Positions 1 to 10,800 of a stretch of DNA of 27,110 nucleotides are shown piece after piece. The stretch is from the NCBI GenBank assembly GCA_964200185.2, contig CAXNAD020000153.1:1-27110 (forward strand). Reading direction: 5' to 3'. Under the pieces are notes generated by a model that worked only from the letters and a program-made list of their open reading frames with translations, was not told where the DNA came from and made no database searches. The DNA comes from Choristocarpus tenellus KU-1152 (lineage: Eukaryota; Phaeophyceae). Every line of letters starts with the position of its first letter. Within the stretch, counting starts at the first letter, position 1. The position numbers and the translations under genes were made by a program.

Positions 1-44
1 TGGGCTTTTTTTTGGTTGTGTTTATGTGAACACTCTGGGGGGGA

Positions 45-64
45 CCCCCCCCCCCCCCCCCCCC
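45..64. repeat. Poly-C tract (20 C) next to a G7 run
   Basis: A run of 20 C follows a run of 7 G and a single A (37-64). It is one of several long C homopolymers in the first 4.4 kb (692-703, about 1319-1332, 3454-3476, 3549-3565). Run lengths are prone to sequencing error. The open frame that crosses this tract gains its proline run from it and is not credible as a protein. Confidence 0.9.
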
Positions 65-76
65 ACCAGATACTTT

Positions 77-357
77 GGGTCCAAGGAGTCAAAGTAAACG
101 AGAGGTACCCAGAGTTGCATTTTAAGGATAATGACAAATATGTGCAAAATTCAACTTTCTTTACGATGTGTATAAGGTATTTTCTGAATTGTGTCGGAAA
201 AGTTTCAAGCAATAGAGAAATAAGGCTCTCACGTCAACGTAGAACTTCATCCACAGAAAAAAGGGCGAATTTCAAAAGATTGAAAAACAGACTTAAAATG
301 CAAATTGACCAAAAGACCCTGGGCATCTCTCGTTTACTTTGGCTCCAAGTTCATGGG
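77..357. repeat. Imperfect inverted-repeat (foldback/MITE-like) element
   Basis: The left arm at about 83-126 and the right arm at about 294-349 are reverse complements of each other with scattered mismatches. The arms share the core CAAAGTAAACGAGAG, read forward at 90-104 and in reverse at about 327-341. A second shared block, TTGCATTTTAAG, lies at 115-126 and in reverse at 294-305. About 170 bp of A-rich DNA lies between the arms and I see no transposase. The structure fits a short non-autonomous foldback element or MITE. Target-site duplications were not resolved because the poly-C tract abuts the left side. Confidence 0.55.
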
Positions 358-1898
358 TGTGGGCCTCATTGCGATAAATCCGAGCAGAGTCTGGATAATA
401 TTCATATCGGGGCATTAACCTGACAAAATCAACCATGATATTGAATGATAGAGTAGTATATTGCATATGCTCTGAAGCATGCTGTAATGTAGAAAATCAG
501 ATGTTGGACGTCTCTGCCATGGACATACATGTGAGGGTGGTTACCACAACCACAATGGTACAATGTTTGTACAGCATAGGCAACAAAATAAAAAAAATAA
601 AAACGTTTTTACAACAGTACACAAAGTCCTACTATATACGAACAAACAATAGTATGCGCTGTTAGCATAACGTTACAGCACAGACATGGAACCCCCCCCC
701 CCCAGCACATGATGTTGATAAGCTACCTTGCTTTAACGGGCAGCCTGCTATATACTATTACGTTACCGGTACCCAAGATGCTTGTGCAACTTAGGGTATG
801 CGTGCCTATTATCCTATGAATCGTGTGTAGCTCTGAAGGCCCTATCACAGCCGATATCAAAACAAGCACCCCTCCTTCTCCACCAATGGGATGTAGGACT
901 GGAGAAAGTAAACCTTGAGTCAAACCTCTCTCTCAGTGTGTGACTCACTGCCTAGTACTACAACAATCTACTAGTAACATTGGGTGTTGTCTTTAAGAGC
1001 TCTGGCCCGAGTGATGTGATCGACCACCCATTTCAAGGGAAACATGGATGTATCACCAACAAGGCCAAATCAGGAAGATGCAAGAACGAGGGGAGGGGGG
1101 ATAGTCTGTGGCTTGAAGAGCACAGGCGATCACTGTTGGTTGTACACTTGATTGAATGGCATGTTGGTTTCTGTAAATAAACAACAGACTCGAGAACGCC
1201 AACCGATGAAGATCGTTTTTGCTCGGTATCAGTGACCTCTCCCACTTTAGCTCCATGAGCAGTCAAAGAAGGCCTATACCCTTTGATCTTGTTGCACCTA
1301 AACCTGCAATCCCCCTCTCCCCCCCCCCCCCCACCAAAAAACAAGAAAAAAGAAAAAACAAGTTGTAAAACAAAAACAAGTCAGATGCGTGTCTCTGACA
1401 TTTCCCATCCAAGCAAAACGGACAAGGGAGAAAGCTATCAGATTTTTGAGGTGAGAGAGGAGTACAATGTTTGAATGGAACACTCTTGATGAACTAGATG
1501 GAGTGGGGAGGAGCTTTCCCCTGGTGAGGGTTGGGTGCTATTGCCTCAGATGATGTGAAGGTAGAGCTCAATAAAAAAAAAAAGTTACAGGGGCTGTTGT
1601 TAGTGTGTAGGGTAGTTCATTGACTACACGATGAAATGCTGTTCTTGAATCCTCCCTTTTCTATAGCCTTGCTGTGGGGTGATCCTTGGTTTTTTGAGAC
1701 ACGTGGCCTGATGTACCCTAAGAGGCCGGTCTGGCTAAGCTACTTCTGGCACTGTTGCTTTTGTCTCCTGAGAGCAGCATGGCACAATGACCATCAGTGG
1801 AATGCCCCTAAGAGACCAAAACCATGTTGTAGTGCCCCTTCGAATTCCAAGCGGACCTGATGAGGAGAAAAGGAATGCAGTCTGTGTCCTCCATACAG

Positions 1899-1902
<4 letters not shown>
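358..1902. other. No gene recognised; low-complexity flank
   Basis: The open frames here are short, carry no motif I recognise and are not bounded by convincing paired splice sites. The stretch holds C12 at 692-703, a C-rich run at about 1314-1332 and a short A-run near 1571. I see nothing else in it. Confidence 0.5.

Positions 1903-1934
<32 letters not shown>
1903..1934. repeat. (CA)n microsatellite
   Basis: About 16 uninterrupted CA units. It is followed by an AT-rich trinucleotide-like stretch (CAA and ATA units, about 1950-2020). Confidence 0.95.
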
Positions 1935-1939
<5 letters not shown>

Positions 1940-3453
1940 TGTATTATCACAGCAACAACAACAACAATAACGAAAATAATCGTATTAATAAAAGTTATAA
2001 TAATAATAATAAAATATTTTTTTCGTCTAAGGACGGACACATCATGGTAGTGACAAGTATCTACTCCTGAGATGGCGCCAACAGCAGCCTTCTTGCCCTC
2101 CCTTCCCACCCACTTCAACAAGCATGAAGCAACCACACTGTCAGAGGGGCTGAAGTACTCCTAAGTAACACAAAATCTACACACACACATACACACAGAG
2201 GAACACAACCTTGAAGTGCACAGTGGCTTTCTTTCATTACCAACAGGAAATGCCTTCCATCACAATTCTGTGGCTATGTCCACAGTTGGCAAACACTGCT
2301 TTCATCACCAACCCCTCCCCACATCACTCCCCCGCCCCTCTGTCCCCCCCTACCCTGTCATGGATGCCAATCAGGACACAAAACAGGGGCACCGGTTCCC
2401 TCTCCCCAGGAAAGAAATCCCCCATCGGAGGGCGAACTTCCCATCCCCAATTCCCACACGTCCTCATCCCCTGGATGGTCGCCTCTGCCCTCCTCAGCAA
2501 GGAAAGAGCGCCGATCTCCACAGCCTGATGAATTGAGTCTCATACGCCGGTGATAAGGTGGCAGCGAGAGGCGCTTGAGCGCCCTTGGGCAAGCGACTGG
2601 AGGTTGACTGGCTCGTAGTGAGGGCCCAAAGAGCAAGAGCTCTGGGCTGAAGATAAGGTTAGGGACAAAAAGTAACGTAGATGCGTAGGACACGGGAAAG
2701 GAAATGGGAAGTGAGCAAAGGGCAGGGGAGGGGATGCATGCAGGGAACGGAAGTGCCGCTGTGTACGTGGGGGCAAGGGTGGGTGATGGGGTTATCATGG
2801 CATGGCACAGTTGCTTTGCTACTCCAGGCACACAACCGAGTATTTGTTGGTGTCAATCACGGCGAGATTGGCCATCCATGATGCTTGTGGGAGGGGAGGT
2901 GAAGTAACTATACTCCACCTTGTTCGGTGACAGTATGTGGGGCCTCTCTCACCTACGTCTCTGATTACCCTACAACACAACAGCATGTATTGCAAACGAG
3001 AGCTCTCAGAGGCATCTTTATGAGTCACTAAGTGGGCAGGACATCAAAGGGACGGGCTAGGGGCAAGTGGGGTCAAGTAACAAAGGACAGAGCAGGAAAA
3101 GGATGTTACACAGCGGTCTTTTCACCACAAAATGTAAAATACTCGCATCGATTTCTTTTCTCTTTCACCTCTATATTTATTCCGCGATAGGAATTTTATC
3201 CCCAATTTCTGTGGGGCAATTTATTATTTTTTTTGAGAAGGTCTTCCTGGGCATTCCAATATCTGCAGTTGGTTGTGGTGCTGTGGTGCCTGCTCTGTTC
3301 AGGATCTGTTCAAACAGTTGGTGGGGCAGAAAAATATCACATTGGAGAGGCGATCCTTGCGGCTTTGTAGTAGGCAGTGTAGAATATGTAGACTACTACA
3401 TTGGATTTCACTGACATTTTAAGGTAAGCTCATAATGTTTTTTGTTTTGCAAG
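1935..3453. other. No certain gene; weak minus-strand exon candidate inside
   Basis: This is a relatively C-rich stretch. On the minus strand a good pyrimidine tract and CAG acceptor end at 2647, and open sequence runs from 2646 towards about 2360 in one frame. All three minus frames there stay open for over 100 bases, so GC-rich composition could explain it, and I recognise no protein family. A short perfect hairpin (GGCGCT/AGCGCC) lies at about 2573-2586. I do not call a gene here. Confidence 0.35.
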
Positions 3454-3565
3454 CCCCCCCCCCCCCCCCCCCCCCCGATCCACACCTCCTACCCCCCTTC
3501 GCCNNNNNNNNNNTTTATGGTAACTTTACATGATTTTTTTTTTTTTCGCCCCCCCCCCCCCCCCC
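3454..3565. repeat. Paired poly-C tracts flanking an assembly gap
   Basis: C23 at 3454-3476, a C-rich interval, ten N (3504-3513), then T-rich sequence and C17 at 3549-3565. The homopolymers are the likely reason the assembly or reads failed here. Lengths and content across this interval are unreliable. Confidence 0.9.
3504..3513. other. Assembly gap (10 N)
   Basis: Ten undetermined bases. The true gap length is unknown. Confidence 0.99.
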
Positions 3566-4608
3566 GAGAAATAGGATCTGACACCATTTTGTGCATGTAT
3601 AGCCCGCCCCGCAAACTATTCAAACTGATCCTGAACAGAGGAAGTAGTAGTTGAAACTCACACAGAGGACACAACGCGTGAGCGTATCTGATCTATGAGG
3701 GGCATGGGGGATGCAATCGATTGTATTGGGATGATTTCAATTTCACCGGACTGCACCAATTCCTTTCAAATTTTCCTCCGGAGGTATCAACAGCAAACAC
3801 ACTTGGCACTTTGGCGAGAACCTCTACCTACTCTCCGTGGTAAATCAAATCGGAGACAAGCTTAAGAAAAGAAAGTAACAGACTCTCACGTTTAAGTTCC
3901 ACCTCACGGTAACGCCTGTCCCGGGGAAACAGGAACGGATTCACCGCCCCCCAAATCGTACGGGGGTCACCGTTTCTTTTTCTTTTTACAAATTGTCTCA
4001 GAAAAGGACCAACAGGTTGTTGGGGGTGTGAGAGAGTCGGTATGCCGGCGTGATGCGCTCATCTGATGATGACAAGACCTTAGCCCATGGTATGACATGT
4101 ACCGACAACGGTATGAAGTTGAACTCACCACATCGTTGTCATCAGTTTTATTTTTTTTTCCGTCAGGCTGCACTGCCAACAACACTGGGACACCATGCCC
4201 CCTTACCCTGCCACCAGGCAACTCGACATGGAAGGCGATGGAAGGCGAAGGTTTCTTTACCGAGGGACCGATTGAGACGAGCTCGAGATGAGCGTTCTTT
4301 TTGTTGTTTTTTTAAAGTGAAAGCGAAACTGTAAAAATAGAGATATTTGTTGGCACGTAGGAGATTTTTCAACACACGATTTTTTCATTTTTGTTTTGTT
4401 TCTTCCTTAACTGTTTTTCTTAAGAAACCCGCCCCCCCCAAAAAAAAGAAGAAGAAAAAGATGCGAGGTTCGAATCTTCTTCCTCGTATGCAATCACTCT
4501 GTAAAAGGTGTTTATAGGTCTCCATGTAATAGGTGTGAGTGTGCTGTGAACGAATCCGAACAGTGACAGTAACTGACATGTACCACATAGTGTTATGTCT
4601 TTTTCAAA

Positions 4609-4629
4609 CCTAACCCTAACCCTAACCCT
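4609..4629. repeat. Telomere-like CCCTAA array
   Basis: About 3.5 units of CCCTAA (TTAGGG on the minus strand) in intergenic DNA. The same hexamer recurs at five further places in the window, all inside ADA2 introns. Confidence 0.9.
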
Positions 4630-5400
4630 TGTCCTCTGTGCCTTTTTCCAATCCCTATGCAATCCATCCTATTTCCATGTTCCAAGCACATAGTAGCTAA
4701 AGTCCCCCCAATAAACAAAGCTCTCAGTCACTACAGGAGACATGCTGCATGCAATTTTACCACAACAGGGCAAAGGCCCCTTTTTTGAAACCTACAATTA
4801 GGATGCCTTCTGCCCATTTTTGGGGGATCCTCACAACAAAACCGCCTACACTTCTCAGTCCGTACCAATCAAAGAGAGAAACGCCTTCCTTCCAGAAGCA
4901 AATAAAATCAAATAATAAGGTACAATCTATGATGAAAGTATAACCCTTGTTATCACTCGACAAAGCAGGTGGGGCAAGGGTTCCTCAACTCGCTTGAAAC
5001 AACAAACTTCCAACATACTTATCCTGTCCCAGTAAATATAGAGGAACAGAGGTGGTATGATACCTCAAAGCCTGTGCTTGAGCAGTGTTATGACTTCCCG
5101 ATCTCTTCCTCCTGGGTTTTCCCCACCCCCCCTTCCATGACCTCCCCTTCTTTTTCTTTACAGTACTATATTGTGTATACCACAAGATATTAGTAGGTAT
5201 TGTTACACTCCAAGCAGCATGTGTCCGGAAGTATCATCACGCAAACCTATATATATAACCTCGATTCCTTCAACCTATGTAGCCATTTCAAGAGATAGGC
5301 AAAAAAAAGAAGTTGCATCTCTTCTACCTGTACATTTTTTGGAGTGACCATGCAGCTCACTGTTGTGCAATCAAGGGCGCAACAATGGCTCTACCCAGAG

Positions 5401-5427
5401 ACCTACCTACCTACCTACCTACCTACC
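5401..5427. repeat. (CTAC)n tetranucleotide array
   Basis: About seven units of a CTAC/ACCT tetramer, followed by three CCAG units. The complementary motif, GTAG, recurs at about 17117-17141 inside an ADA2 intron. Confidence 0.9.
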
Positions 5428-5686
5428 CAGCCAGCCAGAGACAGAAATGGATAGTCATGTACCTAGGCAGTGCACACACACAAAGAAGGTGAGCAATGAA
5501 CGCCTTCCACCCGACCCGAAAAAGCGAATCCTTTGCGTTTGAAAAAAAAACACTTCATTTCAGAATTGAGTCGGGTGATACTGAATAATGTTGACAAAAG
5601 CCTCGTGGTGTGAGCCTACTCTTCCAGAGTGCACTGAGAGATCACGCCACAAATAATAAGAAAAAAGAAAATGGGTATGAGCTCAC

Positions 5687-5764
5687 CTCTTGAACGTGAG
5701 CTCTTCCATGGAGGGTCCCAATGCTTCTGCGAGGTTTCTTGTTGGTAGGCCAACTGCCTGCACC
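5687..5764 (-). CDS. Candidate isolated minus-strand exon, unknown protein
   Basis: The 78-base segment has a good acceptor on its 5' side (TTTCACAG, reading the minus strand) and a strong donor on its 3' side (GAG then GTGAGC). One frame enters one base into a codon and leaves two bases over. It reads like ordinary protein, containing AVGLPTRNLAEALG and PSMEELTFK. I do not recognise the family. It may be a downstream exon of the minus-strand gene model ending at 6462, which would then have a different 3' structure, or a separate gene. Flanking exons were not found. Confidence 0.25.
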
Positions 5765-6461
5765 CTGTGAAACAGGACAAGTAAACCAGAGATGAGTGTT
5801 TATGCATGTTTGCGCAAAGAGGATATGCAGGGAGCACCAACACTAGGGATGGGATAGGGATATAGCACCCCCTGCTGGTTTGAGCTTCATGTCTCATGTA
5901 TGAATCTCAAAGCTCTGTGGGGGAAGGTTGCTATGTAAAATAATGTATTTCCACTATACTGTTGGAAACCGTAACTCTGGGATGATAAAAAAAAACTCTT
6001 TGTGTGCAACGAGAAAATATATTGGTTCTTTTACTTCGCTTGGAAAGGTAAGTCACAGAGGCATGCCACAGTGAATTTCAGTTCTGACTTGTTGATAAAA
6101 AAACACCGCGATCGGTTCCACCTTGTGAAAGTCCTGGACAAGGTTTGCTCTGACTGCAACCTTAGGCAAGGTTTCAGTGGTTGTTATGCAGTTGAGTGGG
6201 TGGGGACTCACGCAAAAAGAGAGACTGATGTCTGCGAGCGGCACTCCAGTTTAATGTACCGGCACGGAAGGTGACCCAGGGGAATGTCCTTTACATAATT
6301 ATGGGGAAGGCGTTGCCATGACTTCACTGTAGCAAGAGAAATATCCAGAGAGGTAGCAGGGATCAAAATGTCACATTAGGTTGGATCTCAATCATGAATT
6401 GCAGAATGTGCCATGTTTCACTTAAGGGTGAGAGGAGAGGAGACAACAGAGATACATGCGT

Positions 6462-7779
6462 TCAGGCATCATTTCTTGAGGAGGATTGAATGTCTAGTGT
6501 GGCAGGCTGAGCTGAACCTGCACCAATGGCAAATAGTCAGTTACCATGAAGGCAGGTGAACACAGACTGTACAGACTTGGCACTTGCCTGAGGAAAAAAA
6601 GGAAACATCAGGCACAGAGTCTACAGTGCTTTCTTCTGATCATTGTACAGTTGGGTACAAAAGGGTAGTTGGAGTCCACAAGGCTGACTTACAAGTGACA
6701 AAATCTTGTTTCTTCGTACCCTTGACAGAAATGGAGAGCTGAATGGAAGTGGTGGCCTTGTTGTGCACTCGCAAGAATGAGAGCAGCGACTTTTCCTCTC
6801 TGGTTTGTTTGGCAGACGTTCATAGCACGGGTTAAGGAAAGTCCGAGAAAGTATTGTGATTCATGCAAGGAGGAGCACGGCGGAAAAACGAGGAGGAAGT
6901 TTAGCGTAATATTTCGACCGCCGAGATACCTTCTACTACAGTACATCCCTGGGCAGTGATGAGCACAAAATTTGAAACATGTTCGTCTCTGGTCCACTTA
7001 CTCTCTGGCATTTTGTCTAGGAGGGCTACGTAAGACAATAAACTCCGGAGAGTAGCACCTCTTTCCACCCCACTACCCCAATAAATGTTTTTCGGCTGGG
7101 GTCTCGAGTACTGAACATCGCATGGTACCCGTTGCCATGTGATCACGAGCCCTTCAGCATTTACAGTAGCTCCTAGAGCTCCACTCTTTGTCCTACACGA
7201 ATGTCCATACTCATCTATCATGGTCAAAGACGCAGAAAAATACTTACAGTTCTAGGAGGATCCAGCCACTGCCTGTGCCCCCACCTTTCCAGCAGCTTCC
7301 TTTACCCCACTTACGCAGGTTTTCAGCTGGACCGTCAGGGCAACTATAGCTTGCTGCCACGATTGGGACGAGAAGAGATCACTTCAGTTAGCAATGATTT
7401 CCAATTCAGGTTGCAAGATATGAAATGTCTTCTCGTTTTTGATTTTGTTTGGCTCACGGGTTAATCACTTGACTGAACACACCCACGTCGATTGTGTCGC
7501 TGTGTGCGATGTAGGTCAGGTTGTGAAATACCGTAGAACACCATCCACTCCCAATGAGGCCACACTGTCGGTCCCTTTATTTCAGAAATCATTTATGGTT
7601 GAGATAGAAACGAACGAACCTCTCTCGATGGTATAGTCCAGCCGTCGAAGCTCAGAAGTCACTTCATCAAGCTCCAACTTTGACGGGGTACCCTGCGACC
7701 AAGAACGGAGAACCTCCCCAATGCGACCTGTGCTCGACGATGGACGACCGCCCTTTCGATGCCGTCTAGGTTCTTCCAT
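6462..7779 (-). CDS. Candidate multi-exon gene, unknown product, divergent from ADA2
   Basis: The proposed minus-strand coding exons are 7779-7620, 7353-7248, 7192-7002, about 6799-6693, 6587-6545 and 6517-6462. The first starts at an ATG and reads MEEPRRHRKGGRPSSS, a basic and Ser-rich start followed by a probable helix (LDEVTSELRRLDYTIER). Exons 1-3 join in phase: one base left over, then two, then one. Donors after exons 2, 3 and 4 are all GTAAGT, a strong cluster for 650 bp. Before exon 2, TGCTAAC resembles a branch point and precedes a pyrimidine tract and CAG. Exon 4 has two possible acceptors (exon starts 6799 or 6797), giving different C-terminal frames. The version starting at 6799 ends in a Ser/Ala-rich tail at the stop at 6462. 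I recognise no domain, and exon 2 is unusually rich in Cys, Trp and Gly. The model may be partly wrong, and RNA evidence would decide. Confidence 0.3.
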
Positions 7780-7877
7780 GCGAAACTTGCATGCAGTATG
7801 GTATAGCTAACAAGGCAATCACATAAAGCGGTAACAAGACGAGTGGTCCACCAAGGGGTCTGTGTACTGCCCAATGT
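7780..7877. promoter_or_regulatory. Possible bidirectional promoter region
   Basis: These 98 bp separate the ATG of the candidate minus-strand gene (7779) from the proposed ADA2 ATG (7878). I see no TATA box or recognisable core element. The call rests only on the head-to-head arrangement, which itself depends on two uncertain starts. Confidence 0.2.
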
Positions 7878-10800
7878 ATGGGTGAAGGTGAGTAAGTATT
7901 ACTAACAATTGAAATGTAGTAACGGGAAAATCATAATGAGGCGTCGGTTCCTCCCTTCTCAACTCATCTTTCTTGTATCAATCATTCAGTACACGTTGAC
8001 CCTTGTACTGCCTGTTCTACCAACAGACCACAACCTCTTCGTCCAGCTACTCACCCCTTCCTGTCGACAGTGTTTGTTACCACTATGTGGGGAACGATGT
8101 TGACTTCCTCCGAAAATGAGATGCTTAATATGCTTCCTCAGCGAGATGGTTCCCAAATTTCGTGTGAATCCTGTAAAAAGGACATCAATGGGGTGAGTGC
8201 AAATGGCAGCATCTGTTCATATACGTTATTTAACCCAGAAATCTTATCCGGGCATGTCGATATTCTTTAAACACTATTCCCCTCCTTGAACTTGTCCACG
8301 TGAGTGCTCGCCCCTTAGGAGGCCTTCGGGCTTTTTGTGTGTCCATTTGTGAAGGTGGAAAGTTTTGAAATTTTAGCGAACTAGACAATGTCCAAATTTC
8401 CATGGGTCAAATAATATTGAGGGTTTAAAAAGATTTGATATACTCCCCCTTTCTCGAAGGACTGGTTTTGCGTGGGGTACCGTTTCAACTCTGTATTACA
8501 AACTGAAATCTTTGTTTCAATACATATCTATTTATATTACCTTGTGTTGGCTATCGTGTGACCTACCGGTCACTGTTACAACAACCTTAATTTACATGTA
8601 ACACATCGCTGAATATCATATTATATAATCCACAGATTTGTATGGTTCCATATCGAAGTCCGTGACCCTTCCCTTTTGTCCCCTTCCCATGAGAAGGGAT
8701 ATATTACTGGGACTGAGGATTCAGCGATGAAAAAGCATCGTTTCCTTTTTTCCCTCTGGTTTGTACCCATGCCCCTGCCCCCTTTACCTAGCCTCATCCT
8801 ATCCTTTTCCACCCACTGTTCACATATCTTTATTGTCTACCCCTCCCTAGTCACGTGCTTATTCTTGTACGTCCCTTATCCTCAATTTCACATGTAGCAC
8901 TACACATCGCACGTCCCGAAATTTTCTTCTTACGCCCTTCCTCGACCCACCCTCCCCCAATTTTTGGCTTGAATATTTAGCTGGCGCGTATCCGTTGTGC
9001 GGAGTGCACCGAAAAGATAGACGTTTGTCTATCATGTTTCTCAACTGGAGCAGAAACAAAGAGGCACAAGAGTGACCACCCCTACAGAGTCATGGACAGC
9101 CTCAGCTTCCCCTTATTCTCAGGTTGGTACAGTTCGTATTATCAGTCTCGAATAATTAAAACTAAGGCCCGACCGGGACAGAGAATAAACTGGCAATTAT
9201 TTATTGTTGACAAGGTTGTCAATTGAAAAAGTTTTAAATAAGAGGAACCTTCATGTTGGTCGATACTTCACGTTGTCACCATAATTTCTAGCAGAAGAAG
9301 TACCTTCTGCACTTCTGTTCACTATTATTTCAACGACGTTGAAGTATTGACCAATGAATGATAAGGTTCCGCTTTTTAAAACCCTTCTGATGTGGCTTAC
9401 CTGTTTCGTCATACCAAATATAATGCTTTGAAAACTCTGCTCGATAGGACCAGACCGAAATTGCTGAGAGTTGAGAAGGAAGCTTATCAATAGGTGTATG
9501 TATCATCACATGTTGTAACAACGATGGGGTGGGGAGGAGATTTCCAGGGTAATACACTAGACTGAGTATTTGTGATGGGAACAGACTGCGAGCCAGCTCG
9601 GTAAGAACATGACTTTTTAAAGGGCTGGACCAGGCCTGTAGTTTTGGTGGGGTCTTGCACAGGCCACTTCAGACAAGATAATTGAAAGGACCAGAATGGG
9701 TGTTAGTAATATTACATGGACTGGTTTTCAGGTTGGGTGAGACTGGATGGTTTGTGCATGAATTATGATGAGATTCAATATCTGATGTTGCAGATTTTAA
9801 AACTCTAAAATTCTAATAGTACCAATTTTGTAAACATGAATATAAAAATATTGATTTTTAAAGAAAATAAGTAATGTGCCCCTCCCCCCCTCCCCTCTCA
9901 TGTTCTCAATGAGTCATGCCCCCCTCCCCCTGTGTGTTTTGGGTATTTTTTGTTCTCAGTCCTCTTTTTTTATATGTACATGTTTTTTTCTTTTTTATTA
10001 CCCGTGCCACACTTGAAGAGCTTAAGAGTAGCAAATATTACCTGTACATATGTGCATGCGCTACATTGTTCTAACCAGACCCTTGCAGCCTGATCAGTGT
10101 AGACCTATTGAAAAGAAAGCTATTAGTAGCACAAGGAGAGAATTTTTGAATGAACTTGTGCTCCTGGGGATAGGTATTTTTCTGTTTGACCTGACTGCCA
10201 TGTAATATTTTTTTCCCTTCAAGTGTAGCACATCAAAGGAGTGTTTTGTTTTTTGTTATTTTGTTGCAGAGGATTGGACTGCGGCAGAGGAGCTGACGTT
10301 GGTGGATCATGTTCGCAAGCTGGGACTGGGGAGCTGGGATGAGATTAGTGATGTGAGTAAAGGCTTTTGTTGGGCGATCTTGTGTGGTGAAAATTCCTGG
10401 GTGCCTGCAGGTGCAGCCTGTGTTTTTATTGTGAAATAATAATAATTTTTGTACAGTGTATTATTTAAATAATGTGTAAATAATATTTTTTTAAAGAAAT
10501 GTTTGTTCTTGTTGGTTTTTATTTTATTTTATTTTATTTTAAAAAAATCTAGGGGTACTTGACCCCTATATTGTACTGTTGGTACATCCTTCACCGCCAT
10601 TTGGTTCTGTATGTGTGTGGTAGGGGAATGTGTAACTGTCAGTGGTAAGTGTGGCTTTTTTTTGAAAGGGCAATATGGTGTTGTGTGTTTGCACCATTGT
10701 ACTTTACTAGGGATGCTCCTCCTACTGTCTTTAGAGTATTTGTCTTTAGAGTATGTGCTGTCAATGTTATTCGCATTTTGTGATAAATATGCAGGCCTTG

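Larger units (their letters stand above)
3566..5686. other. No gene recognised; simple repeats and an AT-rich flank
   Basis: The stretch contains a telomere-like array (4609-4629) and a CTAC tetranucleotide array (5401-5427). One plus-strand segment at 4167-4250 has a good T-rich acceptor (...CCGTCAG) and a GT donor of weak context. It reads open in all frames but links to no neighbouring exon. No gene is called. Confidence 0.4.

Noticed and set aside
16-423. 135-codon plus-strand open frame
   Set aside because: It runs through the poly-C tract and both arms of the inverted-repeat element. No motif and no splice context were found, so the frame is most likely chance.
2358-2831. 157-codon minus-strand open frame
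   Set aside because: GC-rich stretch with several overlapping open frames on both strands. An acceptor exists at 2647 but no consistent partner exon or family match.
4167-4250. Plus-strand exon-like segment with a good acceptor
   Set aside because: All three frames are open, the donor context is weak, and no in-phase neighbour or recognisable protein was found.
4467-4477. GGTTCGAATC, a tRNA B-box-like sequence
   Set aside because: No T-stem pairing, no A-box at the right distance and no acceptor stem on either strand.
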